NCBI RefSeq assembly: GCF_022662195.1
Contig: NZ_JAKMCS010000003.1
Span: 186,001-250,000, forward strand
Direction: 5' to 3'
Source of the DNA: Aestuariivivens insulae
GTDB taxonomy: Bacteria; Bacteroidota; Bacteroidia; Flavobacteriales; Flavobacteriaceae
DNA: 64,000 nt
Below the pieces are notes generated by a model. It was not told the DNA's origin and did no database searches. It worked only from the letters and a program-made list of their open reading frames with translations. The position numbers and the translations under genes are program-made. The first letter of the stretch is position 1; every line of letters begins with the position of its first letter. Shown here in pieces: positions 26,601 through 36,190 of the stretch.

Positions 26601-28179
26601 AACGCCTTTTGTAGGGTTGATTTCACCACCACCGCATCACGATATTTATTCTATTGAAGATTTAGCGCAATTGATTTACGATTTGAAGAATGCCAATCGG
26701 GACGCTAGAATCAACGTGAAATTAGTATCAGAAGTAGGTGTAGGTACCATTGCTGCCGGTGTAGCCAAAGCAAAAGCCGATGTTGTACTTATTTCTGGTT
26801 ACGATGGAGGTACCGGTGCATCACCTCTAACTTCATTAAAACATGCTGGCTTACCATGGGAACTTGGTTTATCGGAAGCACAACAAACCCTTGTATTAAA
26901 CAAACTAAGAAGTAGAATTGTTGTAGAATGTGACGGCCAGTTAAAAACAGGTCGCGATGTTGCTATAGCCGCCCTTCTTGGTGCCGAAGAATTCGGATTC
27001 GCTACAGCTCCGTTAGTAGCTTCAGGTTGTATTATGATGCGTAAATGCCATCTAAATACCTGCCCGGTTGGTGTAGCCACACAAGACAAGGAATTGCGTA
27101 AAAACTTTAAAGGCACGCCAGAACACGTTATTAATTTCTTCTACTATATAGCCGAGGAATTAAGAGGTATTATGGCGCAACTAGGCTTTAGAACCTTAGA
27201 CGAAATGGTAGGGCAAACACATAAAATAAATGCCAATAAGGCCATTAAACACTATAAGGCTAAAGGTTTGGATTTATCGAATATCTTACACAGACCTGCC
27301 GAATATAACCAATTGCCTATAAGAAATACAGAACAACAAGACCATAATTTAAATGAGGTTATGGACTTTGAAATATTAAAAGACTCACATAGAGCTATAT
27401 ACAGAAAAGAGGAAACCACATTAGCTTACAAAATTAAAAACACCGACCGTACTGTAGGTGCCATAGTAAGTAATGAAATCTCTAAAATATATGGCCATTT
27501 AGGACTGCCTGAAGATACCTTGAATGTTAATTTCACAGGTTCAGCCGGACAGAGTTTTGGAGCCTTTGGAGCTCATGGTTTATCCTTTAAACTAGAAGGT
27601 AATACTAACGACTATCTTGGAAAAGGATTATCTGGAGCTAAGATTATCGTTAAAAAACCAACCGAAGCAACTTTTGTTGCCGATAAAAATATTATTGTAG
27701 GTAATGTATGTTTATTTGGTGCTGTTGAAGGTCAGGCCTATATTAACGGTATAGCAGGTGAACGCTTTGCTGTTCGTAACTCGGGAGCCACTGCGGTTGT
27801 TGAAGGTGTAGGCGACCATTGTTGCGAATACATGACAGGAGGAAAAGTGGTCGTACTAGGTAAAACTGGAAGAAACTTTGCCGCTGGTATGAGTGGTGGT
27901 TATGCATACGTCCTAAATGAAAGCGGTCAATTTACAAAAGGCCTTTGCAATGAAGAGACGATTGACTTCGATCCAATTAATGAGGCAGATGAAGCCGAAT
28001 TGAAAAGCCTTATAGCAAAGCATGTGGCCCATACAAACAGTGACAAAGGAGCCACCATCCTTGCTAACTGGGAAGACTATTTACCACAATTCGTTAAGGT
28101 AATGCCTAAAGAATACAAAGTCGCTTTAAAGCGCATCGAGACAGAAGAACCAATGGTGGAAGAACTAACAATAGCATAG
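23665..28179 (+). CDS. gltB: Glutamate synthase large subunit
   Basis: Large subunit of NADPH-dependent glutamate synthase, which makes two glutamates from glutamine and 2-oxoglutarate. Starting at the ATG 23665 the sequence reads [20 protein letters not shown], with a 16-residue propeptide before the catalytic glutaminase Cys17. This start is preferred to a TTG three codons upstream. Further landmarks are the FMN/2-oxoglutarate synthase domain ([29 protein letters not shown]), the [3Fe-4S] cysteines in [18 protein letters not shown] and the Gly-rich C-terminal beta-helix domain. The length of 1504 residues is normal. gltD follows after 4 bases. Confidence 0.96.
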   Translation: MLKKQGLYLPEFEHENCGAGFICNLKGEKTNQIIHDALEILVKLEHRGGVSADGKTGDGAGLLIDIPHDYFKRVCNFDIPAAREYAVGMVFLPKIANQYQYCKDTFEKEILAQGLTILGWREVPVDPSQLGEIALASEPSIEQVFIGKTEDISENIFKAKLYAARKITEHAISQSKISQSSYFYVPSLSTTTIIYKGIIMPEDIGPYYTDLQEKDLVTRLALVHQRFSTNTMPTWELAQPFRFMCQNGEINTLRGNVSRMRVREEIMRSEVFGPQIDKLFPIILPGKSDSASMDMVVELLTHTDRSLPEIMMMMIPEAWEKHKTMSAEKKAFYEYNCCIMEPWDGPASVPFTDGDYIGALLDRNGLRPSRYTLTKSGKLIMSSEVGVVDIDPSDIEEHGRLEPGKMFLVDMNAGRIVDDEEIKNKIVSERPYKEWLDKTRLHLRDVPYTNETCPIETIDIKTRQRLFNYTFEDIQEIITPMAVNAKEALGSMGTDTPLAVLSDRPQLISNYFKQLFAQVTNPPLDGIREEIVTDISLNLGKDRNIFSITERQCRKLRIQNPVISNADLEKIRTIQIESFKAETIQMLYPKAQGLNGLEDALEDIVKQVEKALERKTNIIILSDRGVNQEFAPIPALLACSYVNHQLNRLRKRSYFDIIIESAEPREPHHFATLFGYGASAINPYMVNEIIRMQVKEGFIIGMDEDKAVENFNKAIGKGLLKIMNKIGISTLHSYRGSQIFEIVGFNSQFVEKYFPYTASRIEGIGLYEIEKEINERYKYAYPDKYIDKRLGLNIGGDYRWRRNGERHMFNPTTVAKLQQAVRLNDQASYDTYAKAVNEQSENLMTIRGLFEFDNLNPIPIEEVEPWTAIVKRFKTGAMSYGSISREAHENLAIAMNRIGGKSNSGEGGEDRKRFHPDVNGDSRNSAIKQVASGRFGVTSHYLTNAREIQIKMAQGAKPGEGGQLPGEKVLPWIAAARNSTPFVGLISPPPHHDIYSIEDLAQLIYDLKNANRDARINVKLVSEVGVGTIAAGVAKAKADVVLISGYDGGTGASPLTSLKHAGLPWELGLSEAQQTLVLNKLRSRIVVECDGQLKTGRDVAIAALLGAEEFGFATAPLVASGCIMMRKCHLNTCPVGVATQDKELRKNFKGTPEHVINFFYYIAEELRGIMAQLGFRTLDEMVGQTHKINANKAIKHYKAKGLDLSNILHRPAEYNQLPIRNTEQQDHNLNEVMDFEILKDSHRAIYRKEETTLAYKIKNTDRTVGAIVSNEISKIYGHLGLPEDTLNVNFTGSAGQSFGAFGAHGLSFKLEGNTNDYLGKGLSGAKIIVKKPTEATFVADKNIIVGNVCLFGAVEGQAYINGIAGERFAVRNSGATAVVEGVGDHCCEYMTGGKVVVLGKTGRNFAAGMSGGYAYVLNESGQFTKGLCNEETIDFDPINEADEAELKSLIAKHVAHTNSDKGATILANWEDYLPQFVKVMPKEYKVALKRIETEEPMVEELTIA

Positions 28180-28183
28180 TGTC

Positions 28184-29647
28184 ATGGGAAAAGTAACAGG
28201 ATTTAAAGAATTTGAAAGACAAGATGAGCAATACGCCCCTGTAAAGGATCGTGTAAAGCATTATAAAGAATTTACAGTTGCATTAAGCGAGCCAGAATTA
28301 ACCAAACAAGGGTCGCGCTGTATGGACTGCGGTATTCCCTTTTGCCATAGTGGCTGCCCATTAGGAAATTTAATTCCAGACTTTAACCATATGGTGCATC
28401 AGGGAGAATGGCAAAAAGCTTCATGGCTACTGCATTCTACCAATAATTTCCCAGAATTTACGGGACGCTTATGCCCTGCACCATGCGAAAAATCATGTGT
28501 CTTAGGCATTATTGAAGACCCGGTGTCTATTGAGAATATAGAAAAGATGATTGTTGAGCGCGCCTTTAAAGAAGGTTGGATCAAGCCACAACCTCCAAAA
28601 ACAAGAACAGGAAAAACCATTGCCGTTGTAGGTTCTGGCCCTGCTGGTTTGGCTGCTGCCCAACAATTAAACAGGGCAGGTCATACGGTAACCGTTTTTG
28701 AACGTGACGATGAAATTGGTGGCCTATTGCGTTATGGGATTCCTAATTTTAAACTAGAAAAAGAAATTATAGACAGACGTATTGACATTTTAAAAGCTGA
28801 AGGCATTACCTTTAAAACCAATGTTAACGTTGGCGTTAATTACGATGTTGAAGAATTAAAGGCTTTTGATGCCACAGTACTTTGTGGTGGTGCAACCGAA
28901 AGACGTAGCTTACCAACACCTGGTATTGATGCCGATGGCGTAGTACAGGCTATGGACTTTTTAACCCAACAAACCAAAGTATTGTTTGGTAAGGAAGTAA
29001 AAGATCAAGTATTGGCTACCGGAAAGGATGTTATTGTTATAGGTGGTGGTGACACAGGATCTGACTGTATTGGAACCTCTAACCGCCAAGGAGCTAAATC
29101 GGTTACCAATTTCGAGATTATGCCTAAACCGCCAGGACACCGTTCGCCAACAACGCCATGGCCATTTTGGCCCCTTCAGTTAAAAACCTCATCATCTCAC
29201 GAAGAAGGTGTAGAACGTAACTGGCTAATTAACACCAAAGAGTTTATTACCGATAAAAACGGAAAGCTTACTGCATTAAAAACGGTAAATGTTGAATGGA
29301 AAATGGTTCCTGGAGAGCGTCCTCAGTTAATAGAAATTGAAGGCACCGAAAAAACATGGCCTTGCGATTTAGCCTTATTAGCTTTAGGATTTACAGGACC
29401 CGAAAGTACGCTTGCAGATAAACTAGGTATTGAAAAGGATGCCCGATCTAACTATAAAGCAGAGTATGGCAAATACCAAACCAATATCCCTAACATCTTT
29501 ACTGCTGGTGATATGCGTCGTGGACAATCATTAATTGTTTGGGCCATTTCAGAAGGCCGTGAAGCCGCTAGACAAGTTGATATTTTCCTTATGGGCAAAT
29601 CAGACTTAACCACCAAAGATGCTAGTGGTGATTTGGTGGCTTTATAA
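28184..29647 (+). CDS. gltD: Glutamate synthase small subunit
   Basis: FAD/NADPH-binding small subunit that feeds electrons to GltB. The N-terminal Fe-S cysteines lie in [17 protein letters not shown] and [13 protein letters not shown]. The first nucleotide-binding motif is [19 protein letters not shown] and the second is [17 protein letters not shown]. The C-terminal [20 protein letters not shown] closes the FAD site. The length of 487 residues is typical. It is translationally linked to gltB, with 4 bases between the genes. Confidence 0.96.
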   Translation: MGKVTGFKEFERQDEQYAPVKDRVKHYKEFTVALSEPELTKQGSRCMDCGIPFCHSGCPLGNLIPDFNHMVHQGEWQKASWLLHSTNNFPEFTGRLCPAPCEKSCVLGIIEDPVSIENIEKMIVERAFKEGWIKPQPPKTRTGKTIAVVGSGPAGLAAAQQLNRAGHTVTVFERDDEIGGLLRYGIPNFKLEKEIIDRRIDILKAEGITFKTNVNVGVNYDVEELKAFDATVLCGGATERRSLPTPGIDADGVVQAMDFLTQQTKVLFGKEVKDQVLATGKDVIVIGGGDTGSDCIGTSNRQGAKSVTNFEIMPKPPGHRSPTTPWPFWPLQLKTSSSHEEGVERNWLINTKEFITDKNGKLTALKTVNVEWKMVPGERPQLIEIEGTEKTWPCDLALLALGFTGPESTLADKLGIEKDARSNYKAEYGKYQTNIPNIFTAGDMRRGQSLIVWAISEGREAARQVDIFLMGKSDLTTKDASGDLVAL

Positions 29648-29699
29648 AAAGTTAAAACCCACTATGTTTTAGCTCGAACCTTGTTTAAGGGTTCAGGAT

Positions 29700-29805
29700 G
29701 TCACTTCGAGTGAAATTCTGGAAGAATTTTGTGTCGAGAAGCCTGTATAGTCGAAAGTTCAATTGTTCTCGATACGTCTCGCCTTTGGCGGACACTCGAA
29801 CTGAC
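29700..29805. repeat. Nested intergenic palindrome, TCGAG type
   Basis: Three inverted repeats lie inside one another. The outer ends are GTCACTTCGAGTG (29700-29712) and CACTCGAACTGAC (29793-29805). A middle pair is GTGTCGAGAA (29731-29740) and TTCTCGATAC (29766-29775). A small AAATTC/GAATTT hairpin lies between. The element resembles dispersed intergenic repeats of flavobacteria that contain CTCGA and GTCA motifs (recollection). Its ends differ from the 2901-2980 element except for the shared terminal GTCA/TGAC. Confidence 0.62.
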
Positions 29806-29990
29806 ATTCTTAAAATCATTTTAACCTAAAAGTACAATGGGTAACTAAAATATATTAGTGCCTTACATAAGGAGACTTGAAAGTCGACAGAAGACTCTTT
29901 TATTTAAAGGTTTTTCGCTTCATTTAATTCGTTCTGAATGGCATTTATCAATTTTAAACATCCTTTAACAGTTTCAAAAAAGAGATATAT

Positions 29991-29998
29991 TATATTTG
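29991..29998 (+). promoter_or_regulatory. Candidate -7 element TATATTTG
   Basis: TATATTTG matches TAnnTTTG and lies 16 bases before the start of the 93-residue protein that opens the SulP/carbonic anhydrase cluster. A -33 TTG at the expected distance is not evident. Confidence 0.42.
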
Positions 29999-30014
29999 CA
30001 TCTCAAATATCAAT

Positions 30015-30296
30015 ATGAACAAAAACGCAATAGTAACATTTTTTATGGTAATTTTTATGGGCTTCATTACAGCGCCATCAATCATTACTATACTTGATGA
30101 TTCTATTGATATTTCTGTTTTCTATTCTTTAGCAGAAGAAGAGGAAAAAGGTGGAGAAAAAATACTTTTTTTCGCCGCTAATGCAATTGAATCTGATTTT
30201 AACTTAATTGAATCAGAAAACAATTTAGAATATTTCTTTAAAAAATACACCAAACCCCATTTAAATCTTATTTCTCCTCCACCAGATTTAAGTTAA
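30015..30296 (+). CDS. Small membrane-anchored protein, unknown function
   Basis: A 93-residue protein beginning with a hydrophobic segment (AIVTFFMVIFMGFITAPSIITIL, about residues 5-27) that is either a signal anchor or a single transmembrane helix. It is followed by an acidic linker SLAEEEEKGGEK and a polar region ending ISPPPDLS. No family name is assigned. It is the first gene before the SulP operon, 96 bases upstream of the first transporter and downstream of a -7-like box, so a role linked to anion or bicarbonate transport is possible but unproven. Confidence 0.7.
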   Translation: MNKNAIVTFFMVIFMGFITAPSIITILDDSIDISVFYSLAEEEEKGGEKILFFAANAIESDFNLIESENNLEYFFKKYTKPHLNLISPPPDLS

Positions 30297-30392
30297 TTTT
30301 TTTGTTTTTTTTATTTAGGTACGGTCTGTTTTTCTTAAAAAAACAGGTTGTTCCAGCTATCTTATTATTCAATTAAATTAACTTAATTTTTT

Positions 30393-31985
30393 ATGTTTAA
30401 AACTATAAAAAACGACTTACCAGCGAGTATAGTTGTATTCTTTGTTGCTTTACCTTTATGTCTAGGTATTGCTTTAGCTAGTGGTGCGCCACTTTTTTCA
30501 GGATTAATTGCAGGAATTATTGGAGGTGTTGTAGTTGGGGCCCTTAGTGGTTCTAAAATTGGTGTTAGTGGTCCAGCAGCCGGATTGGCGGCCATTGTTC
30601 TAGCAGCCATAGGTACTTTAGGTGGTTATGAGAATTTTTTAGTGGCCGTAGTGTTGGGAGGTATCATTCAAATATTATTTGGAATTTTAAAAGCGGGGGT
30701 CATTGGTTATTACTTTCCATCTTCGGTTATTAAAGGGATGCTTACAGGTATTGGTATCATTATCATTTTAAAACAAATACCCCATTTTTTTGGCTATGAT
30801 GCAGAACCAGAAGGTGCCGACAGTTTTTTTAGTTCCTCTAGCGAAAACACCTTTACATCCATACTAAATATAACCGACAACATTACCCTAGGTTCAATGA
30901 TTGTTGGTATTATTGCCCTGGCCATTTTAATTCTTTGGGATAAAGTACTAACCAAGAAAGCAAAAATCTTTCAATTAGTTCAAGGGCCATTAGTAGCCGT
31001 TGTGGTTGGTATTATATTCTTTTCGTTAACAAAATCAAACGATGCTCTTTCCATAGCACAGTCACACTTGGTAAGTGTACCTGTTCCAGAGGATACCAGC
31101 TCCTTTTTGGCTCAATTTAGCTTCCCTAACTTTAGTGTAATCTTTAACCCAGATGTATGGATTGTAGCCTTTACCATTGCTTTAGTAGCTAGTTTGGAAA
31201 CCTTATTATGTGTTGAAGCCACCGATAGATTGGATCCACATAAAAATGTAACCCCTACTAACAGGGAGTTATTAGCCCAAGGAACAGGTAATATATTGTC
31301 AGGATTAATTGGAGGCTTACCCATTACACAAGTTATTGTTAGGAGTTCTGCCAATATTCAATCGGGCGGCGTTTCAAAATTGTCTGCTATAATTCATGGT
31401 ATCTTATTGCTAATCTCGGTAATATTAATTCCAAGATTGTTAAATATGATCCCGCTGTCTGTACTGGCTGCCATTTTGTTAATTGTTGGCTATAAACTAG
31501 CTAAACCAAAGCTTTTCAAACAGATGTACGATTTAGGATGGAAACAATCCATACCCTTTACCGTAACCGTTTTAGGTATTATATTCATTGACTTGCTTTG
31601 GGGTATTGGACTTGGGTTGGCAGTAGGTATAGTTGTTATCTTATTGAAGAGCTACCAAAATTCCCATTTTCTTCATATTGAAGATAAAAGCAACGGAAAG
31701 CACAAAATAAAAATGACCCTTGCCGAAGAAGTGACCTTTTTTAACAAAGGTGCCATTTTAAAAGAACTGGATAGTTTACCAAAAGACACGTATTTGGAAT
31801 TAAACTTAATAAAAACCAGATATTTAGACAACGACATAATAGAAATATTGGAAGACTTTGCATTTAAAGCTAAAGAGAGAAATATAGATATTAAGCTTGT
31901 TTCAAAACGTGGTGTTGTCGAAAATCCCCCAAGTTTTATACAGTTCTTTAACGAAAGACCTAAATCTAGTTTAAGTTTAAATTAA
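30393..31985 (+). CDS. SulP-family inorganic anion transporter
   Basis: A 530-residue SulP/SLC26-type permease with about 10-12 membrane segments. The opening DLPASIVVFFVALPLCLGIALASGAPL, of which the part FFVALPLCLGIALASG is the family hallmark, is followed by GLIAGIIGGVVVGALSGSKI and SVIKGMLTGIGIIIILKQIP. The region after about residue 430 forms a short STAS-like cytosolic end (VTFFNKGAILKELDSLPKDT). The substrate is probably bicarbonate, because a beta-carbonic anhydrase is two genes downstream; sulfate is the alternative. It lies 5 bases upstream of the stress-protein gene. Confidence 0.9.
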   Translation: MFKTIKNDLPASIVVFFVALPLCLGIALASGAPLFSGLIAGIIGGVVVGALSGSKIGVSGPAAGLAAIVLAAIGTLGGYENFLVAVVLGGIIQILFGILKAGVIGYYFPSSVIKGMLTGIGIIIILKQIPHFFGYDAEPEGADSFFSSSSENTFTSILNITDNITLGSMIVGIIALAILILWDKVLTKKAKIFQLVQGPLVAVVVGIIFFSLTKSNDALSIAQSHLVSVPVPEDTSSFLAQFSFPNFSVIFNPDVWIVAFTIALVASLETLLCVEATDRLDPHKNVTPTNRELLAQGTGNILSGLIGGLPITQVIVRSSANIQSGGVSKLSAIIHGILLLISVILIPRLLNMIPLSVLAAILLIVGYKLAKPKLFKQMYDLGWKQSIPFTVTVLGIIFIDLLWGIGLGLAVGIVVILLKSYQNSHFLHIEDKSNGKHKIKMTLAEEVTFFNKGAILKELDSLPKDTYLELNLIKTRYLDNDIIEILEDFAFKAKERNIDIKLVSKRGVVENPPSFIQFFNERPKSSLSLN

Positions 31986-31990
31986 AGATC

Positions 31991-32815
31991 ATGGCAAACA
32001 AAACATATAAAATAGTAGTACTTACAGAGTTAAAAGACACTATTAGCGCTACTTTAAATAGTTCGGTTAGTTTAGCTAAGCTTATTAATGCTGAAATAAA
32101 TTTACTTTGCTTAGAAAATCCCACCGACGTCGTAAAAAAAGACAATCAGCTGTCTGCAATGCGCGAAATTAATGGGAAATACACTGTAGTGAATAAAACG
32201 CTTAAAACCCTAACCCAAGCGGTTGCAAAAGATTTTTGTGTCCCTATAAATTATTCATTTGTTGTAGGTCAGATAAAGGATGAAATAAAAAAATATATTA
32301 AAGAACAACAACCTGATATTATTGTAATAGGCAAAAGAAAGTCTAAGCTATTAAAAATGGCAGGCGGGAACTTAACTAAGTATATTTTAAAGTATCATCC
32401 AGGCACTATTTTAATTACTGATGAAAGCAATACCATTACCCCTAATAAAATATTAAATTTAGGGGTTCTTAACGGCAATAACCAAATGGCTGATATAGAT
32501 TTATTAAAGCCATTAATATCACAAACCCAAAAGCCGATTAAATCATTTAAAATAGTGGATGACCTTAATGCAACAACGGATGACCGTTTAGCGATTGATA
32601 CTGAAACCGTAGAGTTTGTATTTGGTCAAAACAACAATGCAATAGCAACCCTTTCAAATTATTTAGAAAAGAGTAATGTCAACCTATTGTATATTGATAG
32701 AACTAAAAGTAAATCTAATGGCGATAACATGCTGAAAAAAGATCTTAATACCATGATAAATGAACTCAATGTATCACTTCTTCTTTCAGCAGAAAACCAT
32801 ACAAGTTTAGCCTAA
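31991..32815 (+). CDS. Universal stress protein-like, two-domain
   Basis: A 274-residue protein with a Usp-type alpha/beta fold. The N-terminal half begins YKIVVLTELKDTISATLNSS and carries PDIIVIGKRKSKLLKMAGGN and LKYHPGTILITDE, positioned like the ATP-loop region of UspA. The second half appears to be a degenerate repeat. It is the second gene of the SulP/carbonic anhydrase operon, 5 bases after the transporter stop, so it may regulate transport, since Usp domains often accompany membrane carriers. Confidence 0.72.
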   Translation: MANKTYKIVVLTELKDTISATLNSSVSLAKLINAEINLLCLENPTDVVKKDNQLSAMREINGKYTVVNKTLKTLTQAVAKDFCVPINYSFVVGQIKDEIKKYIKEQQPDIIVIGKRKSKLLKMAGGNLTKYILKYHPGTILITDESNTITPNKILNLGVLNGNNQMADIDLLKPLISQTQKPIKSFKIVDDLNATTDDRLAIDTETVEFVFGQNNNAIATLSNYLEKSNVNLLYIDRTKSKSNGDNMLKKDLNTMINELNVSLLLSAENHTSLA

Positions 32816-32846
32816 ATTAAAAATAATAACATTAAAAACATACATT

Positions 32847-33476
32847 ATGAAAGCACATACAAAAGAAACACAAGCCACAATGACCCCAAATAAAGCATTA
32901 ACTTTTTTAAAAGAAGGTAATGTACGATTTCAAAATAACCTAAAAGCCAATAGAAATCTATTAGAACAAGTAAACGATACCAGCGAAGGCCAGTTTCCTT
33001 TTGCTACTATTTTAAGCTGTATAGATTCGCGCGTATCGGCAGAGTTGGTATTCGACCAAGGTTTGGGCGATATATTCAGCGTACGTATAGCTGGTAATTT
33101 TGTAAATGAAGACATTTTAGGCAGCATGGAGTTTGCCTGCAAATTAGCAGGAACTAAGCTAATCGTAGTATTAGGACATACCAGTTGTGGTGCTGTTAAA
33201 GGGGCCTGCGACCATGCCGAAATGGGTAATTTAACCAAACTTATTGAAAAGATTACGCCTGCTGTTAATGCCGTAGAAGAACCTAAAGACGAAAACCTTA
33301 GAAACTCTTCAAATTTGGAGTTTGTTGACAATGTATCTGAAAAAAATGTACAGCTCACAATACAAAGAATCCACGAGGAAAGCCCAATCCTATCTGAAAT
33401 GGAAAAGAACGGGGAAATTAAGATTATTGGAGCGATGTATGACATTAAAACGGGTGCTGTAAACTTTTACGAATAA
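32847..33476 (+). CDS. Beta-class carbonic anhydrase
   Basis: Interconverts CO2 and bicarbonate. The zinc ligands and catalytic dyad of the beta class are all visible: C58, D60 and R62 in SCIDSRVSAE, and H111 and C114 in GHTSCGAVKGA. The length of 209 residues is normal. No signal peptide is seen, so it acts in the cytosol. It lies between two SulP transporters, which strongly suggests coupling of bicarbonate import to cytosolic CO2/HCO3- balance. A second in-frame ATG 11 codons in is an alternative start. Confidence 0.93.
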   Translation: MKAHTKETQATMTPNKALTFLKEGNVRFQNNLKANRNLLEQVNDTSEGQFPFATILSCIDSRVSAELVFDQGLGDIFSVRIAGNFVNEDILGSMEFACKLAGTKLIVVLGHTSCGAVKGACDHAEMGNLTKLIEKITPAVNAVEEPKDENLRNSSNLEFVDNVSEKNVQLTIQRIHEESPILSEMEKNGEIKIIGAMYDIKTGAVNFYE

Positions 33477-33486
33477 CAAGTACGCT

Positions 33487-34161
33487 ATGATATTTATGAA
33501 AAAGAAAATAGCGGTAATGGCATTGACTTTTATGTTAATGCCATTACTTAATATCCATGGTCAGGACAGCGATCTTGGAAATTGGTTAATCTATATTGGA
33601 AACAAAAAACTAAACAATAAATGGAACATTCATAACGAAGTACAATACAGAAATTACAATGCCATTGGTGATTTAGAGCAATTGTTATTACGTACTGGTT
33701 TAGGATATAGTTTTAACAACAACAAAAACAATGTATTATTAGGCTATGGCTATATCCTTTCTGAAAATTATATAAATGAAGACGATAAAGTTTCCATAAA
33801 TGAGCACAGGATATTTCAACAATTCATTGCTAAACAAGCTATAGGGAAGGTAAAATTAAATCACCGTTACCGATTTGAACAACGCTTTGTTGAAAGTGAT
33901 TTTAAATTGCGTTTTCGGTATTTTTTGGGCATAAATGTGCCTTTACAATATAAGGAATCTGGTAAAAACCCACTTTATTTATCGGCATACAACGAAATTT
34001 TCCTAAACTCAGAGTCTTCGGTTTTCGACAGAAACCGCTTGTACGGAGGTTTAGGGTATAAGTTTTCAGATGCTGTGAAAATAGAACTAGGTTATATGAA
34101 CCAGTTTTTTGAGAACTCTGGAAGGGACCAAATAAACATCATCACTTTTGTGAATTTCTAA
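33487..34161 (+). CDS. DUF2490-type outer-membrane barrel protein
   Basis: A 224-residue protein with a signal peptide ending LLNIHGQ and amphipathic beta strands (WNIHNEVQYRNY, LLLRTGLGYSF, RYRFEQRF). The terminal strand ends IITFVNF with Phe last. This fits DUF2490, a small barrel often found in the outer membrane. It lies 10 bases after the carbonic anhydrase gene, so the operon may pair an outer-membrane pore with the inner-membrane anion carriers. An ATG three codons inside the frame is the other possible start. Confidence 0.78.
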   Translation: MIFMKKKIAVMALTFMLMPLLNIHGQDSDLGNWLIYIGNKKLNNKWNIHNEVQYRNYNAIGDLEQLLLRTGLGYSFNNNKNNVLLGYGYILSENYINEDDKVSINEHRIFQQFIAKQAIGKVKLNHRYRFEQRFVESDFKLRFRYFLGINVPLQYKESGKNPLYLSAYNEIFLNSESSVFDRNRLYGGLGYKFSDAVKIELGYMNQFFENSGRDQINIITFVNF

Positions 34162-34211
34162 TACCAGTACGACATTATAGGAATAAAACACCTTTAATTC
34201 TTCTGGTATTA
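34159..34211. repeat. Inverted repeat between DUF2490 and SulP-STAS genes
   Basis: TAATACCAG (34159-34167) and CTGGTATTA (34203-34211) are perfect 9-base inverted repeats 35 bases apart. The left arm overlaps the last codons of the DUF2490 gene. With a long loop and no T-run it is a weak terminator candidate; it may set the relative expression of the second transporter. Confidence 0.35.
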
Positions 34212-34276
34212 GCTTTTCATTGTACTGTTTATTTGTTTAAAAAAATTAAATTAGTAAAAATAAAAATACTAACACT

Positions 34277-36139
34277 ATGAAGAATTTGTTTTCAAACATT
34301 AAAGGTGATGCTTTTGGAGGCATTACAGCAGGTATTGTTGCACTGCCTTTAGCTTTAGCTTTTGGGGTATCATCTGGTTTAGGACCAACCGCAGGTCTAT
34401 ACGGCGCCATTTTCATTAGCTTTTTCGCAGCTCTATTTGGTGGCACCAATACACAAATATCGGGCCCTACAGCACCTATGACAGCTGTAAGTATGGTGGT
34501 GGTCGCTACTATAATAGCTGTTAACGATGGTGATGTTAACAAAGCTTTACCTATAATTCTTACCGTGTTTTTATTGGCAGGCTTAATGCAAGTAGGTCTT
34601 GGTATATTAGGCCTTGGGAAATATATACGATACATACCTTACCCCGTAGTTTCTGGTTTTATGACAGCTATTGGAGTTATTATATTGCTCACCCAAATTT
34701 TGCCGTCTATTGGGTATTACCCTAAAGAAGATGTGGAGTTTGTGAAATCCTTTAAAATTCAAGCTGAAGATATTATCCTAAAAAACATCATTGAGGCTGA
34801 AGCCAAAGAAGGCATTTTAGTTTTAGAGGATTTTAAGGAAACCATAAAAAGAGCTAATGAAATTACTGAAGCGGAAATCTTAAATGAAGCTGCAACAATA
34901 GCTAAAAATGAAGGAAAAAACACCTTAGGGGTCATTAAAATGCTACCGCGGGCACTGCAAAATATTAGTTGGCTAGAACTAATTCTGGCCTTAGGAACCA
35001 TTTTTATTATTTATGGTTTTAAATATATTACCAAAGCGGTTCCCAGTACCTTGGTTGCCTTAATAGTTATGTCTGGTATTGCTGTTGGTTTTGGATTGGA
35101 TTATAGACCCATTGAAGAAATCCCAAGTGGTTTTCCAATACCCAATTTAGAAATATTTACCGGTTTTAGCTTAACCAGTGTTACGCCATATGTGTTTACG
35201 GCATTAACATTAGCGTTGTTAGGTGCTATTGATTCATTATTAACCAGTGTGGTAGCCGATAACATGACCAAAACCAAGCATAAACCTAATAAAGAATTGG
35301 TTGGTCAAGGTATTGGCAATAGTATAGCTGCTGTTTTTGGCGGACTTCCTGGTGCAGGTGCAACCATTAGAACCGTTGTAAATATAACCTCTGGAGGAAA
35401 AACTAAACTCTCTGGTATGATAGCCGGTATTATGTTACTTGTTATTTTATTGGGTTTAGGCCCAATAGCCTCTAAAATTCCCGCCGCTGTTTTAGCAGGA
35501 ATATTAATTACCGTTGGCATTGGAGTTATGGATTATAAAGGCCTAAAAGCCATACCTAGTTTGCCAAGGGATATAAGTTTTGGCCCTTTAAAGTTAAGTT
35601 CAGAAGTTCTTATCATGGTTACTGTCTTATTGCTTTCAACATTTTGGAATTTAGTTTATGCTGTTGGTATAGGACTGGTTATTGCCTCCTTAATGTTTAT
35701 GAAAAAGATAGGCGACTTAACTGCCGAACGCTCTGATGTAAAACCGCTCTTAAAAGAAAAAGCTTGGGACGATGAGGCCAATTTCCCCGAAAACTTAAAA
35801 GAGGAAGTGTTTATAAAACATATTAAAGGCCCTTTGTTTTTTGGGTCGACCAGTGATTTTCAACAACTGGCCAAACAAATCCCCAGTACCGCCAAAGTGG
35901 TGGTTATAAGGATGGGGAGAATGCAATATATGGATCAATCTGGTTTATACGCTATGGAAGATGTACTGGTAGATTTAGAAAAATCTGGCATTACTGTATT
36001 ATTGGTTAATGTGCTTAATCAACCAAGATATATGATGGAGCGCATTGACATTATTCCAGACTTAATAGCTAAAGAACATATTTTCTCCAGTTTTAAGAGC
36101 TGTACCAGTTGGATAAAAGCGAATATAAAAGAAGTTTAA
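34277..36139 (+). CDS. SulP-family transporter with STAS domain
   Basis: A 620-residue SulP permease (GGITAGIVALPLALAFGVSS, then NTQISGPTAPMTAVS) with a full C-terminal STAS domain (about 520-615: VVVIRMGRMQYMDQSGLYAM). A Glu/Lys-rich predicted helical insertion of about 75 residues (about 151-228, KEDVEFVKSF to IKMLPRALQN) sits between two membrane segments where most SulP proteins have a short loop. The probable substrate is bicarbonate, by context with the carbonic anhydrase. It is separated from the DUF2490 gene by 115 bases and may have its own promoter. Confidence 0.9.
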   Translation: MKNLFSNIKGDAFGGITAGIVALPLALAFGVSSGLGPTAGLYGAIFISFFAALFGGTNTQISGPTAPMTAVSMVVVATIIAVNDGDVNKALPIILTVFLLAGLMQVGLGILGLGKYIRYIPYPVVSGFMTAIGVIILLTQILPSIGYYPKEDVEFVKSFKIQAEDIILKNIIEAEAKEGILVLEDFKETIKRANEITEAEILNEAATIAKNEGKNTLGVIKMLPRALQNISWLELILALGTIFIIYGFKYITKAVPSTLVALIVMSGIAVGFGLDYRPIEEIPSGFPIPNLEIFTGFSLTSVTPYVFTALTLALLGAIDSLLTSVVADNMTKTKHKPNKELVGQGIGNSIAAVFGGLPGAGATIRTVVNITSGGKTKLSGMIAGIMLLVILLGLGPIASKIPAAVLAGILITVGIGVMDYKGLKAIPSLPRDISFGPLKLSSEVLIMVTVLLLSTFWNLVYAVGIGLVIASLMFMKKIGDLTAERSDVKPLLKEKAWDDEANFPENLKEEVFIKHIKGPLFFGSTSDFQQLAKQIPSTAKVVVIRMGRMQYMDQSGLYAMEDVLVDLEKSGITVLLVNVLNQPRYMMERIDIIPDLIAKEHIFSSFKSCTSWIKANIKEV

Positions 36140-36145
36140 AAAGTT

Positions 36146-36184
36146 AAAGTGTCATGCTATACCTGTATGGGATGACACTTTTTA
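36146..36184. terminator. Bidirectional terminator between SulP and fbp
   Basis: AAAGTGTCAT (36146-36155) and ATGACACTTT (36172-36181) form a perfect 10-base-pair stem between convergent genes, with A residues before and T residues after, so it can serve both strands. Confidence 0.72.
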
Positions 36185-36190
36185 ATTCTG

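Larger units (their letters stand above)
29648..30014. other. Intergenic region with nested palindrome
   Basis: This 367-base gap between gltD and the SulP operon has no coding frame. It contains a 106-base nested palindrome (29700-29805) and, near its right end, a TATATTTG box that probably belongs to the operon promoter. Confidence 0.6.
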
